A stretch of DNA of 54,694 nt from Bacteriovoracales bacterium. Its GTDB lineage: Bacteria; Bdellovibrionota; Bacteriovoracia; Bacteriovoracales; Bacteriovoracaceae. The position numbers were made by a program, and so were the translations under genes. Below the pieces are notes generated by a model. It was not told the DNA's origin, did no database searches, and saw only the letters and a list, made by a program, of their open reading frames with translations. How positions within the stretch are numbered: the stretch's first letter is position 1; the number at the start of each line of letters is the position of its first letter. Below, piece by piece: positions 1 through 8,112 of this stretch. The DNA lies in the NCBI GenBank assembly GCA_030149295.1, contig JASBRV010000069.1, positions 1-54,694 on the forward strand. The letters are read 5' to 3'.

Positions 1-1
1 A

Positions 2-928
2 AATGTAACAGTGATCAGTGATGCTTTCGTGGAGAAATTGCTGTTTAAAAAGGATCGCATTGAAGGGGTTAAAGTTTATCCTCGAAACAAAACAAACCAT
101 CACCTCATTTTTCGCTCTGAAAAAGTGATTCTCTCTGGAGGAGCGATCAATTCGCCAGCGCTTATTATGAGAAGTCACCTTCCCACTTCAAGTGTTTTGG
201 GAAAAAGAACCTTTCTTCATCCAGTGGTATTAAGTGGTGCTCTCTTTCGTGAAGAGGTGTCACCTTATTATGGAGCGCCTCAAACGCTTTATAGTGACTC
301 TCTGATGAGCGGACCTTTTCCTGAGGAGGAGGCCGGTTTTAAATTAGAGGTGCCACCTATCCATCCTCTTCTCTTGGCTTCTGTTTTACCTTTTTATGGT
401 GAACACCATAGAAGTGCCATGAAAGAGCTACCTCGGATGCATGCGATGATTGCCCTGCTAAGAGATGGCTTTCACCCCGACAGTCAGGGAGGAGTGGTTG
501 AACTAGCATCTAACGGAAGCGCCCTTTTGGATTATCCGATTACCAAGCATTTACAAGAGGGCATGAGGAAAGCCCTTCTCATCATGGGCGAAGCGCAATT
601 GGCCGCTGGAGCCAAGGCCGTGCTTCCTCTTCATCGAGAAAGTGAAAAGGTAACCAATTTAAAAGATTTAAAAACCATGATCTCCTCTTTGAGTATGAAG
701 GGAGGAGAGGTCACAGTGGTATCCGCCCATGTGATGGGGGGGTGTGCCATGGGAGAAAATGAGGAAACTTCAGTTGTTAATACTTTTGGCCGTTATCACC
801 AAATGGAAAATCTCTATATTTTTGATGGTTCGCTTTTCCCCACCAGTATCGGGACCAATCCTATGATTTCCATCTATGCTCTTGTAGGCTATCTTTTAGA
901 GCAAAACTTTAAAGAGGCAAAATCATGA
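2..928 (+). CDS. GMC family oxidoreductase, C-terminal part (5' end outside window)
   Basis: The frame is open to the left edge of the window, so the gene begins upstream and only about 308 C-terminal residues are seen. The sequence shows an ILSGGAINSP segment, typical of the FAD-domain region of glucose-methanol-choline oxidoreductases, and a C-terminal block with HVMGGCAMG, then LYIFDGSLFPTSIGTNPM. This block is the family signature containing the active-site His and the end of the FAD domain. Known members oxidise alcohol groups (choline, sterols, sugars) with FAD; the substrate cannot be read here. The N-terminal GxGxxG dinucleotide motif is outside the window. The stop overlaps the start of the LysR-type gene by four bases (ATGA), so the two are probably co-transcribed. 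Family call is firm, substrate unknown. Confidence 0.88.
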   Translation, partial: NVTVISDAFVEKLLFKKDRIEGVKVYPRNKTNHHLIFRSEKVILSGGAINSPALIMRSHLPTSSVLGKRTFLHPVVLSGALFREEVSPYYGAPQTLYSDSLMSGPFPEEEAGFKLEVPPIHPLLLASVLPFYGEHHRSAMKELPRMHAMIALLRDGFHPDSQGGVVELASNGSALLDYPITKHLQEGMRKALLIMGEAQLAAGAKAVLPLHRESEKVTNLKDLKTMISSLSMKGGEVTVVSAHVMGGCAMGENEETSVVNTFGRYHQMENLYIFDGSLFPTSIGTNPMISIYALVGYLLEQNFKEAKS

Positions 929-1806
929 CTTTGGATCAAATCGAAACCTTTCTCACTGTAGCCGATGAAGGGAGCTTTAAAGCAGCTGCCGAGGTTTTGC
1001 ATCGTTCACAGCCTGCCTTGAGTGTCGCTGTAAAAAAGCTAGAAGAAGAATTGGGCATTCAGCTTTTTAGCCGCGAGCAATATCGGCCAGAGCTTACTCC
1101 TCAGGGGAAGGCCTTCTATTTAAAGGCGCAAGAGTTTTTTAAGCAGGCTCAAGGTCTTGAAAGTTTTGGTCGTCAATTGGGAATGGGAGAGGAGCCTGAG
1201 GTTTCTGTAGCCTTTGATGGTCTCTGCCCCCTTCAATTTATTCTTAATAGTATCAGTCCATTCTCTCGTGAGCATCCTGACACGAGACTGAATTTAAGTT
1301 TTGAGATACTCGGAGGAGCGATTGAGAAAGTCGATCGAGGTGAAGTTCATTTGGCGGTTAGCCCTCGCATTGAAATTGACGGCAAGAATTTAGAAATTAA
1401 AACATTGGGAACAGTGAATATGATTCCCGTGATTAGTGGAAACGCTCTCTCGCAAGATTCTTATAGGGACCTTTCCCTTCAGATGCTAAAAGATATTCCT
1501 CAAATTATTGTGCGGGATTCTTCGCGAACCCCTAATTTTAGAACTTATGGAGTGCTCAAAGGGGCTCGCCAATGGTCGGTTCAAGACATGCCCACCAAAA
1601 GAGAGATCATTTGCTCGGGAATGGGATGGGGCCGCCTACCAGAGCATATGATTAAAGAAGATCTTCAACGTGGCATCCTTAAAGAAGTTGAACTCGATGA
1701 TATGAAGCGCGAAGAAATTGAGGTCTGTCTTCTTCGTAGCCACGTCCATCCCATGGGGCCGTTAGGCCAAAAGTTATGGGATAATCTGCTGTCATCTCCT
1801 TTTTAA
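925..1806 (+). CDS. LysR family transcriptional regulator
   Basis: 293 residues, the usual LysR length. Residues 1-60 form the winged helix-turn-helix: MTLDQIETFLTVADEGSF, then AAAEVLHRSQPALSVAVKKL and LGIQLFSRE, all family hallmarks. Residues of about 90-290 form the periplasmic-binding-protein-like effector domain. It begins inside the stop of the upstream GMC oxidoreductase (ATGA overlap), an arrangement different from the usual divergent LysR gene; the simplest inference is that it regulates its own operon or a distant target. The ligand is not predictable from the sequence. Confidence 0.93.
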   Translation: MTLDQIETFLTVADEGSFKAAAEVLHRSQPALSVAVKKLEEELGIQLFSREQYRPELTPQGKAFYLKAQEFFKQAQGLESFGRQLGMGEEPEVSVAFDGLCPLQFILNSISPFSREHPDTRLNLSFEILGGAIEKVDRGEVHLAVSPRIEIDGKNLEIKTLGTVNMIPVISGNALSQDSYRDLSLQMLKDIPQIIVRDSSRTPNFRTYGVLKGARQWSVQDMPTKREIICSGMGWGRLPEHMIKEDLQRGILKEVELDDMKREEIEVCLLRSHVHPMGPLGQKLWDNLLSSPF

Positions 1807-1823
1807 TGTGTTAAGTTCGCCCT

Positions 1824-2252
1824 ATGGAAGCAATCAAGATAAATGACATAGTAAATGAATTTCAGTCTTTTTCCTCATGGGAAGAGCGTTACAAACATCT
1901 TATTGGTATGGGAAAAGCCCTGGAGCCTATGAAAGATGAGCACCATGTTGAATCGAATAAAGTTAAAGGCTGCCAATCTCAAGTTTGGTTATTTGCAGAA
2001 TTAGAAGGAGATAAGATTCACTTCACCGGTGACTCCGATGCCGCTATCGTTAAAGGCATTGTCGCGCTTCTTTTAAAAGTCTATTCCCACAGAAGCCCTG
2101 ATGAAATCCTTAGCCTTGATCAATCCTTTATCGATGAAATTGGGCTCAAACAACATCTTAGTATGAGTCGCGCCAATGGTCTTTCGGCCATGCTCAAACA
2201 AATTCAAATGTATGCAGTGGCTTTTAAGGCCAAATTGCAAATGGGAGGCTAG
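1824..2252 (+). CDS. sufE: SufE-family sulfur acceptor protein
   Basis: 142 residues, typical for SufE. The protein carries the conserved KGCQSQVW motif with the sulfur-accepting cysteine at residue 50, and a family-typical middle section (DSDAAIVKGIVALLLKVYS). SufE accepts persulfide sulfur from the cysteine desulfurase SufS and stimulates it for Fe-S cluster assembly in the cytoplasm. No sufS or sufBCD genes lie beside it; hemB starts 2 bases after the stop, so the two are likely translated from one mRNA. CsdE is the alternative paralogue name; the sequence alone does not separate the two. Confidence 0.9.
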   Translation: MEAIKINDIVNEFQSFSSWEERYKHLIGMGKALEPMKDEHHVESNKVKGCQSQVWLFAELEGDKIHFTGDSDAAIVKGIVALLLKVYSHRSPDEILSLDQSFIDEIGLKQHLSMSRANGLSAMLKQIQMYAVAFKAKLQMGG

Positions 2253-2254
2253 CC

Positions 2255-3232
2255 ATGCTCTCAAGACCTAGAAGAAACCGCAAAAACCAAGCTTTAAGAG
2301 ACCTCATTTGTGAAAATCATCTCACTACCAAGGACCTTATCGCCCCCCTTTTTGTCAAAGAAGGAAATGATCCGCGAGAGCCCATAGCCAGCATGCCCGG
2401 TCAGTTTCGTTACAATCTTCAAGAGTTAGTTGATGAGTGTGGACGATTACAAGAACTCGGTATTCCCTGTGTTTCTTTGTTTCCCGCTCTTAGTGATGAT
2501 CTCAAGGATAAGAAAGCAACTGAGTCTGCTAACGCTCAAGGACTTTTTCCAAGGGCGATTCAAGCCGTTAAAGAAAAGTATCCTGATCTTCTGGTCATGA
2601 GTGATGTGGCCATGGATCCCTATAGTAGCGATGGTCACGATGGTCTTGTTAATGAAAGGGGAGATATCCTTAACGATGAGACACTTCCCATCCTAGCAGA
2701 GATGACCTTAATTCAGGCTCAGGCTGGCAGTGATATTATTGGCCCAAGTGACATGATGGATGGACGAGTGGGCCATTTAAGAGAAGCCCTCGATAATAAG
2801 GGTTATACCAATACTTCTATCATGGCCTACACGGCTAAGTATGCTTCTAGTTTTTATGGGCCTTTTAGAGATGCTCTTGAAAGTGCGCCTAAATCAGGGG
2901 ATAAAAAGACTTATCAGATGGATCCATCTAATGGTGAGGAAGCCCTAAGAGAGGCCAAGCTCGACGCTGAAGAAGGAGCTGATATTCTCATGGTCAAGCC
3001 AGGCCTTCCTTACTTGGATGTTATTTATCGGCTTAAGAGTCATTCAGACCTTCCTATTGCAGCTTATAATGTCAGCGGTGAGTATGCCATGATCAAAGCC
3101 GCAGCCGAAAAAGGCTGGCTCGATGAGGAAAAGGTCATGATGGAAATGCTCCTTTCTTTTAAAAGAGCGGGAGCTGATATGATCCTTACTTACTTTGCTA
3201 AGGATGCAGCCAGTTTGTTGGCCTCTCGGTAA
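2255..3232 (+). CDS. hemB: Delta-aminolevulinic acid dehydratase (porphobilinogen synthase)
   Basis: 325 residues, full length. It condenses two 5-aminolevulinate molecules to porphobilinogen in haem biosynthesis. Both active-site lysine regions are visible: AYTAKYASSFYGP (about residue 195) and ADILMVKPGLPYLD (about 248), which forms the Schiff base. The metal-site segment reads SDVAMDPYSSDGHDG: the cysteines of zinc-type enzymes (DVCLCxYTxHGHCG) are replaced by Ala/Asp, so this should be a magnesium/potassium-type HemB as in Pseudomonas. It follows sufE by 2 bases, and its last 43 bases overlap the 3' end of the convergent photolyase-like gene. Confidence 0.97.
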   Translation: MLSRPRRNRKNQALRDLICENHLTTKDLIAPLFVKEGNDPREPIASMPGQFRYNLQELVDECGRLQELGIPCVSLFPALSDDLKDKKATESANAQGLFPRAIQAVKEKYPDLLVMSDVAMDPYSSDGHDGLVNERGDILNDETLPILAEMTLIQAQAGSDIIGPSDMMDGRVGHLREALDNKGYTNTSIMAYTAKYASSFYGPFRDALESAPKSGDKKTYQMDPSNGEEALREAKLDAEEGADILMVKPGLPYLDVIYRLKSHSDLPIAAYNVSGEYAMIKAAAEKGWLDEEKVMMEMLLSFKRAGADMILTYFAKDAASLLASR

Positions 3233-4677
3233 ATTCTTTTCTTTTTTTCAGGGTCCATTTTCTCTAAGGTTCTTGCCATCATGGAAAGGCGAGGGTTTTT
3301 CTTAAAAAAATCAATATTGCGTTCAATGAATTGCCAATAGAGACCATCGACGCCATCACACCATTCACCCTTTTTATAATCACTCATTTTTAAGAGATAA
3401 TTGGATCCACATACATAGGGCTTGGTGGCAAAAATTCCGCCATCACTAAATTGACCCATACCAAAAACATTAGGCCCCATGACCCAGTCACTGGAGTCCA
3501 CAAACATCTCCATGAACCAGCGATAAACTTCTTGAGGATGAATTTGCAAAAGAAGCATAAGGTTGGATACTACCATTAAGCGCTCAATATGGTGATTGTA
3601 GCCATACCTTTTAGCTTTTCGGATAGCATCATCAAGAGGGGGGATACCTGTTGTTCCCTCGTACCAATGGGGAGTTAACTTCTTTTGATGGGAAAAAAAG
3701 TTTTCCTCTTGTTGTGTCTCATCGTATTCTTGGTAAATACCACGAACAAACTCCCGCCATCCTAAAACTTGTCGAATGAATCCTTCGGCACTATTAATGG
3801 GAATATTTTTATCGTTATGATAAGCCTTTTCGACTTTTTGAATAACTTCATCGGGAAGAAGTAAGCCCATATTGATATAAGGGCTGATTACCGAATGAAA
3901 AACAAAGTCACTGCGATGGGTAATGGAGTCTTGATAGGTTCCAAAAGAGGAGAGTCTTTCTTTGAGGAAGCGATCAAAAACTTTTAAAGCTTCTTTGCGA
4001 GTGGTGGCTAACCAAAAGTCGTCACAAACGCCTGGGTGGTCAGAGAAGTGTTTATAAACGATGTTAGAGACGGCCTTGAAATGAGGCCTATTCTTTGGAG
4101 GAGGAAAGGTAAGAGGCGGGGGATCGACATTCTTTGGCAGTTTATTTCTATTGTCTCCATCAAAGCTGAAGCTTCCGCCTTCAGGTTTGCCTTTTTTCAT
4201 TAAAACGCCTCTCTTTTTTCTCAGGCGCTCATAAAAGGTTTTCATAAAGGGCTTTTTGACTGAATTGAGGTAGTTTCTAAACTCATCTCTTTCTACCAAA
4301 AAAGCAGGACTTCTAAGGATCTCAAGGGATATTTTCATTTCTTTACATATTGAGATGATCTCTTTTTCAAAGAACTTATCTTCGATTTCATAAATTCTTA
4401 CTTCATCAAAATCTTTTAAAAATTCTTTGAGGCGTTTTTTGTAGGTTTGTGTTTTTTTAGAGGGCATCTCTGAGTAATGAACTTTAAAGCCCTTTTCTTT
4501 TAACTCATCTTTGAAACTTCTCATGGCCATAAGAAAGAGTAGGAGCTTATGTTTGTGGTATTTAAAGTGGGTACAAAGTTCATGGGCTTCGGCCATGAAT
4601 AGGGTGTGGTCTTTGTAAGTGCGAAAGTACTTATGGGGAAAAAGCTGGTTTCCCAAAATGATAAAGGCTTTTTTCAT
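3190..4677 (-). CDS. Photolyase/cryptochrome-related protein of the bacterial (6-4)/FeS-BCP type
   Basis: 495 residues. The N-terminal alpha/beta domain starts with a short strand then GNQLFP, as in 'deoxyribodipyrimidine photolyase-related' proteins (PhrB/CryB family). The C-terminal FAD-binding helical domain has GFIRQVLGWREFVRG, ERLMVVSNLMLLL, DWVMGPNVFGMGQFSDGG and KPYVCGSNYLLKMSDY, all family blocks. Characterised members repair (6-4) photoproducts or act as photoreceptors using FAD and an antenna pigment. After MSDY, typical FeS members have a CxxC-containing insert that ligates a 4Fe-4S cluster; here it is replaced by KKGEWCDGVDGLYW, so the cluster is probably absent. The gene faces hemB and overlaps its end by 43 bases. 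Confidence 0.86.
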   Translation of the reverse strand: MKKAFIILGNQLFPHKYFRTYKDHTLFMAEAHELCTHFKYHKHKLLLFLMAMRSFKDELKEKGFKVHYSEMPSKKTQTYKKRLKEFLKDFDEVRIYEIEDKFFEKEIISICKEMKISLEILRSPAFLVERDEFRNYLNSVKKPFMKTFYERLRKKRGVLMKKGKPEGGSFSFDGDNRNKLPKNVDPPPLTFPPPKNRPHFKAVSNIVYKHFSDHPGVCDDFWLATTRKEALKVFDRFLKERLSSFGTYQDSITHRSDFVFHSVISPYINMGLLLPDEVIQKVEKAYHNDKNIPINSAEGFIRQVLGWREFVRGIYQEYDETQQEENFFSHQKKLTPHWYEGTTGIPPLDDAIRKAKRYGYNHHIERLMVVSNLMLLLQIHPQEVYRWFMEMFVDSSDWVMGPNVFGMGQFSDGGIFATKPYVCGSNYLLKMSDYKKGEWCDGVDGLYWQFIERNIDFFKKNPRLSMMARTLEKMDPEKKKRIYREANKLAASLAK

Positions 4678-4810
4678 GGGTATAGGTTCTCATTACTATA
4701 CTTACATGCGAAGCTAGGAATGAGAGTAAATTGCTTTACAAGGGCTTTAAAAACATAGACAGAGTCCAGTCCCAGGCCTCGAAGTGTGTGAGGTGTGCTT
4801 TAATGAGGTC

Positions 4811-5209
4811 ATGAAAAATCTTTCTTTATGGCTCAAAGCCGCTGCCATCTACAATATCATCTGGGGAGCTCTCGCCATTTTCTTTCCTCTGGGATTTTTT
4901 GCTTTTTTTAAGATGGAAGCGCCACTTTATCCTGAGTTTTGGCAATGTATCGGAATGATTGTGGGAGTTTACGGACTTGGTTATTGGTGGGCCGCGAGAA
5001 ATCCTATTAAACATTGGCCGATTACGGCCGTTGGTCTTTTAGGGAAAATCTTTGGTCCCATTGGCTTTGCCGGTGCCTTAATCCAAGGAAAGTTACCCGT
5101 GATCTTTGGGGTTAATATTATTTTTAATGACCTTATATGGTGGCCTAGTTTTGGCCTGATTATATGGCGAACTTATCAACATTCTATCAAGGAAGGATCT
5201 TGGCCTTAG
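4811..5209 (+). CDS. Small four-helix membrane protein of unknown function
   Basis: About 132 residues with four hydrophobic segments, many Trp and Gly residues, and a motif GLLGKIFGPIGF between helices 2 and 3. An in-frame GTG at 4784 is possible, but the ATG at 4811 follows a GAGG and gives a typical MKNLSLWLK start, so it is preferred. Related small membrane proteins are sometimes auto-labelled 'alkyl hydroperoxide reductase', but no redox Cys motif is present and that name is not supported. The end overlaps the next gene by 10 bases, which suggests coupled translation of two small membrane proteins. Confidence 0.75.
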   Translation: MKNLSLWLKAAAIYNIIWGALAIFFPLGFFAFFKMEAPLYPEFWQCIGMIVGVYGLGYWWAARNPIKHWPITAVGLLGKIFGPIGFAGALIQGKLPVIFGVNIIFNDLIWWPSFGLIIWRTYQHSIKEGSWP

Positions 5210-5619
5210 AATTGAGAGAGATTCTCATCATTCAAAGTTTGGTTACCTTTATGATGACTGGCGTGATCTGGCAGGTCCAGCTTGTGACCTATCCTCTTTT
5301 TCACGCCGTAAAGGGTGCGCCCTTTCTTCCTTATCACGACGATTACACCCCTCGCATTACCAAAGTGGTTCTTCCTTTGATGGGAAGTGAACTTCTCCTG
5401 GCTTTATATACAGTGTACTATGCACCAACGGTGGATAGCGTGATCCTTTTTGCACCTGTCGCTCTCAATTGGATTTTAACTTTCTTTATTTTTGTTCCTT
5501 TGCATTCCCATCTCAGTGCTCATGAGGAAGAAAAAAAGAAGCGTCTCGTTAAAATGAATTGGATTCGAACTTTTTTATGGAGTTTTCGTAGTTTATTTTT
5601 ATTGAGGTTATTACTCTAA
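5200..5619 (+). CDS. Small membrane protein, unknown function
   Basis: About 139 residues with four hydrophobic segments and a very basic C-terminus. The longer ATG start at 5164 would lie deep in the preceding gene without a ribosome site. A TTG at 5200 is preceded by AAGGAAGG (5189-5196) and begins MALELREILI, so the TTG start is preferred. It overlaps the upstream membrane-protein gene by 10 bases and is presumably co-expressed with it. No catalytic motif is seen; the LQLVTYPLF-like section around residue 30 and overall topology suggest a small integral membrane protein only. Confidence 0.7.
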   Translation: MALELREILIIQSLVTFMMTGVIWQVQLVTYPLFHAVKGAPFLPYHDDYTPRITKVVLPLMGSELLLALYTVYYAPTVDSVILFAPVALNWILTFFIFVPLHSHLSAHEEEKKKRLVKMNWIRTFLWSFRSLFLLRLLL

Positions 5620-5721
5620 CTAGCTGATTCTTGGCAATATTACATTAGTTTTACAATGGTTTAGTGCTTTTCTCGTTATCCTTTTAACAAGTGGAATGTC
5701 TTGGAAAAAAGGTAACTAAAG

Positions 5722-6726
5722 ATGACAACAAATCCTCAAAAACCCAATCTTCAAAAACTTGTAAAGCCCTACATCGGCGCAGATGATGCGAGCAGTTGGT
5801 TTCAGGTCTTTAACACATTGGTCCCTTTATTTTTGTGCTACTGGGCTTCATTTACTCTCTATGACATTCATCCCTTATTGAGTCTTCCAACCGGCATACT
5901 TGCGGGACTTTTCACTACCAGAACTTTTATCATTATGCATGACTGTGGCCATGGGAGTTTCTTTCAAAGTAGAAGGTTAAGAGATTTCCTTGGTGTCATC
6001 ACAGGAATATTGACTTCTACTCCTTATTACCAATGGACTAGGGAGCATGCGGCCCACCATCAGCACTCAGGTAATCTTGATTATCGTGGTAGGGGAGATG
6101 TTTGGACCATGACCTTAGAGGAATATAAGAATGCCTCTAAATTGGAAAGACTCCAATACTATCTCTATCGTCATCCCATTATCACTTTTGGTATAGGGCC
6201 GATCTTCCTCTTTCAATTTCGCCATAGAATTACTCTTAAGACGGATAGGCCCATTGAAAAGAGAAATGTTTATTTCACGAATATGGCTATCGTGGCGATT
6301 CTTTCGGCCCTTACTTATTTTGCTGGCGGCCTTAAGACCTTCGTGATTGTGGGGACTGTCGTAGGAACTGCCCAACTGCTTGGTTGCCTCCTATTCTACG
6401 TTCAACATCAATATGAAGAGGTTTACTGGGGCAAGGGGAAAACTTGGGATTACAATACCGCTGCTTTAGAAGGGTGTAGTTATTTAGAACTTCCTAAAGT
6501 GTTGCAATGGTTTACTGGAAATATTGGATTTCACCACATCCATCACCTTAACCATCGTGTTCCCAATTATAAGTTGGAGAAGTGTCACAAAGAAAATCGT
6601 CTCTTTCAAAATGTGGCGACGTTAACAATGAAAGATATGATTCCTTGTATTTCGTTAAAAATTTACGATGAAAAACAGGGCAAGATGCTTACTTGGAAGC
6701 AGGTAAGAGCCATGGGATCCTGTTAA
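5722..6726 (+). CDS. Membrane fatty-acid desaturase
   Basis: 334 residues. Three histidine boxes of the membrane desaturase family are present: HDCGH (residues 73-77), HAAHH (109-113) and HHIHH (about 271-275), which bind the di-iron centre. Hydrophobic pairs around residues 30-70 and 185-225 supply the membrane anchor. The arrangement matches delta-12/omega-6-type acyl-lipid desaturases, which introduce a double bond into membrane acyl chains and so adjust fluidity; the exact regiospecificity cannot be read. Start ATG follows AAGG at a suitable distance. Its last 38 bases overlap the 3' end of the convergent secreted protease gene. Confidence 0.92.
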   Translation: MTTNPQKPNLQKLVKPYIGADDASSWFQVFNTLVPLFLCYWASFTLYDIHPLLSLPTGILAGLFTTRTFIIMHDCGHGSFFQSRRLRDFLGVITGILTSTPYYQWTREHAAHHQHSGNLDYRGRGDVWTMTLEEYKNASKLERLQYYLYRHPIITFGIGPIFLFQFRHRITLKTDRPIEKRNVYFTNMAIVAILSALTYFAGGLKTFVIVGTVVGTAQLLGCLLFYVQHQYEEVYWGKGKTWDYNTAALEGCSYLELPKVLQWFTGNIGFHHIHHLNHRVPNYKLEKCHKENRLFQNVATLTMKDMIPCISLKIYDEKQGKMLTWKQVRAMGSC

Positions 6727-7717
6727 TACGAAAGATCTTCTCATCAGTAACATGAGATGAGTCTCTCTTTCGCACAGAGCGCGCGCAGAGGTTATCTAAA
6801 TCATCATAGAGATCCTCTGCTCCCTCGATTAAAATTCCTTCCACTAAACCAGTCCTCTCATTAAAGACTGGTGAGCCAGAGTTTCCAACAAAGGCATCGA
6901 GATTCGCCATGAAGTAATCTCTTTTCTTGATCATATTACTGATTGGTTTTACCGCACCTTTGATATTACCTAGTTTAACTTCGGCTCCCCCAGCAATTTT
7001 TTGAGGAAGTCCTAGCGGGTGGCCAATAATGACCAAGTCCTCGCCATAATTTGGCCTACCTTTTTTTCTAAACTCTAAAGGTTTGCGATCTAAGACCGGT
7101 CGATCGAGTTTAATGACCATATAGTCTTTGACACTAAAATAGGTGCTTTTTAGTTCTCTTGCTACAATTTCCTTACAACCATAGACGTTCTTTGTTTCAA
7201 TTTTTGTGGTGCCTTTGATGTAGTCAAACACCCAGGAAAAACGCTGGCAATCTTCTTTTTCTCGAAAGCAATGCCCAGCAGTTACAATGTGTTGTTGATC
7301 CACTAAAAAGCCACTACAGACAGGAAGCGTTAGTTGCTGCGAGAAGCGCTCATCTTCACAAAGTCCAAATTCTCGAGCTGCAGTTTTTTTAAAAAAGGTC
7401 ATAAGGCTTGGTTCAAAGAAATCTTTTACTAGGTTTCGTTTGGAAACCATTCCCGCCACACTTTTTGCTTTTTCTCTAAAGAGAGCGTCCGGGTAATCTC
7501 TCGATTCCTCGCGATTGTCTGTGCCGTAAATGACTTTATAAGGGTTATCAATAGGAATTTGATCGGTAATATTAATGTAGCCAGACACGCTTATCTCAGG
7601 CGCATAGGAGTCACGCACATTTATTCCCGGATCTACAGCACCATGAGCTTTGGGCATGGAGATGAGCTGGGTGAAGAGAATGGATACCCGCAGGGCATTT
7701 CTTATTGATAGGCTCAT
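6689..7717 (-). CDS. Secreted trypsin-like serine protease (S1 type)
   Basis: About 342 residues with an N-terminal signal peptide ending near PKAHG. The catalytic triad is visible: His in IVTAGHCF, Asp in KDYMVIKLDRP and Ser in VGNSGSPVF. Single Cys pairs flank the His as in trypsin folds. The GNSGSP form rather than GDSGGP is common in bacterial V8/glutamyl-endopeptidase-like members, so specificity is uncertain. An upstream ATG at 7723 abuts AAGGA directly, while the ATG at 7717 sits 6 bases downstream of it; the latter is chosen. It is probably exported by Sec and acts in the periplasm or outside the cell. Confidence 0.88.
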   Translation of the reverse strand: MSLSIRNALRVSILFTQLISMPKAHGAVDPGINVRDSYAPEISVSGYINITDQIPIDNPYKVIYGTDNREESRDYPDALFREKAKSVAGMVSKRNLVKDFFEPSLMTFFKKTAAREFGLCEDERFSQQLTLPVCSGFLVDQQHIVTAGHCFREKEDCQRFSWVFDYIKGTTKIETKNVYGCKEIVARELKSTYFSVKDYMVIKLDRPVLDRKPLEFRKKGRPNYGEDLVIIGHPLGLPQKIAGGAEVKLGNIKGAVKPISNMIKKRDYFMANLDAFVGNSGSPVFNERTGLVEGILIEGAEDLYDDLDNLCARSVRKRDSSHVTDEKIFRINRIPWLLPASK

Positions 7718-7783
7718 AGTCATTCCTTAAGGTCCTATTTATAGGATGGAATGACTTGGTGCGCAAGTAAGGTGGTAAGTCTT

Positions 7784-7915
7784 TTATGGTCTTTTGTTGC
7801 GAACGGGTACAGGAGCCTTTTTAGGCTTTTCCTTAGCCGATTTAGCGAGGCTCACGGCACTAAGTCCTAGTCCGATTCCCGCTGCGAGAAGACCGATTAG
7901 AGATGATAATGTCAT
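7784..7915 (-). CDS. Small membrane-anchored protein, 43 codons
   Basis: A short gene reading toward lower coordinates. It encodes a hydrophobic helix (MTLSSLIGLLAAGIGLGL and a few more residues) followed by a Lys/Pro-rich tail ending RNKRP. The ATG is preceded at 5 bases by AAGAGGAGA (minus strand, 7921-7929), one of the best ribosome-binding sites in the window, and the frame fits the otherwise empty gap between two genes. No family recognised. A single-helix membrane peptide with a cytoplasmic basic tail is the likeliest form. Confidence 0.6.
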   Translation of the reverse strand: MTLSSLIGLLAAGIGLGLSAVSLAKSAKEKPKKAPVPVRNKRP

Positions 7916-8112
7916 TATATTCTCCTCTTTGGGTCATACACTATTATAGCGTATATTCCGCCTTTTCGGTCATTCGGGCAGCTTTTGTTAGTTAGATTTA
8001 GGCCTCTTTACCACTTTTCAAGGGTTTGGCTTACTTTGATAAAAACCTTCACTTGCTAAGGAAAAATTCATAAAATGGACTAAATTACTGATTATACGAA
8101 AGAGGAGTGCCC

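Noticed and set aside
4784..4810. Upstream GTG start with CEVC motif
   Set aside because: No ribosome site before it; ATG 4811 is closer to GAGG and gives a normal membrane-protein N-terminus.
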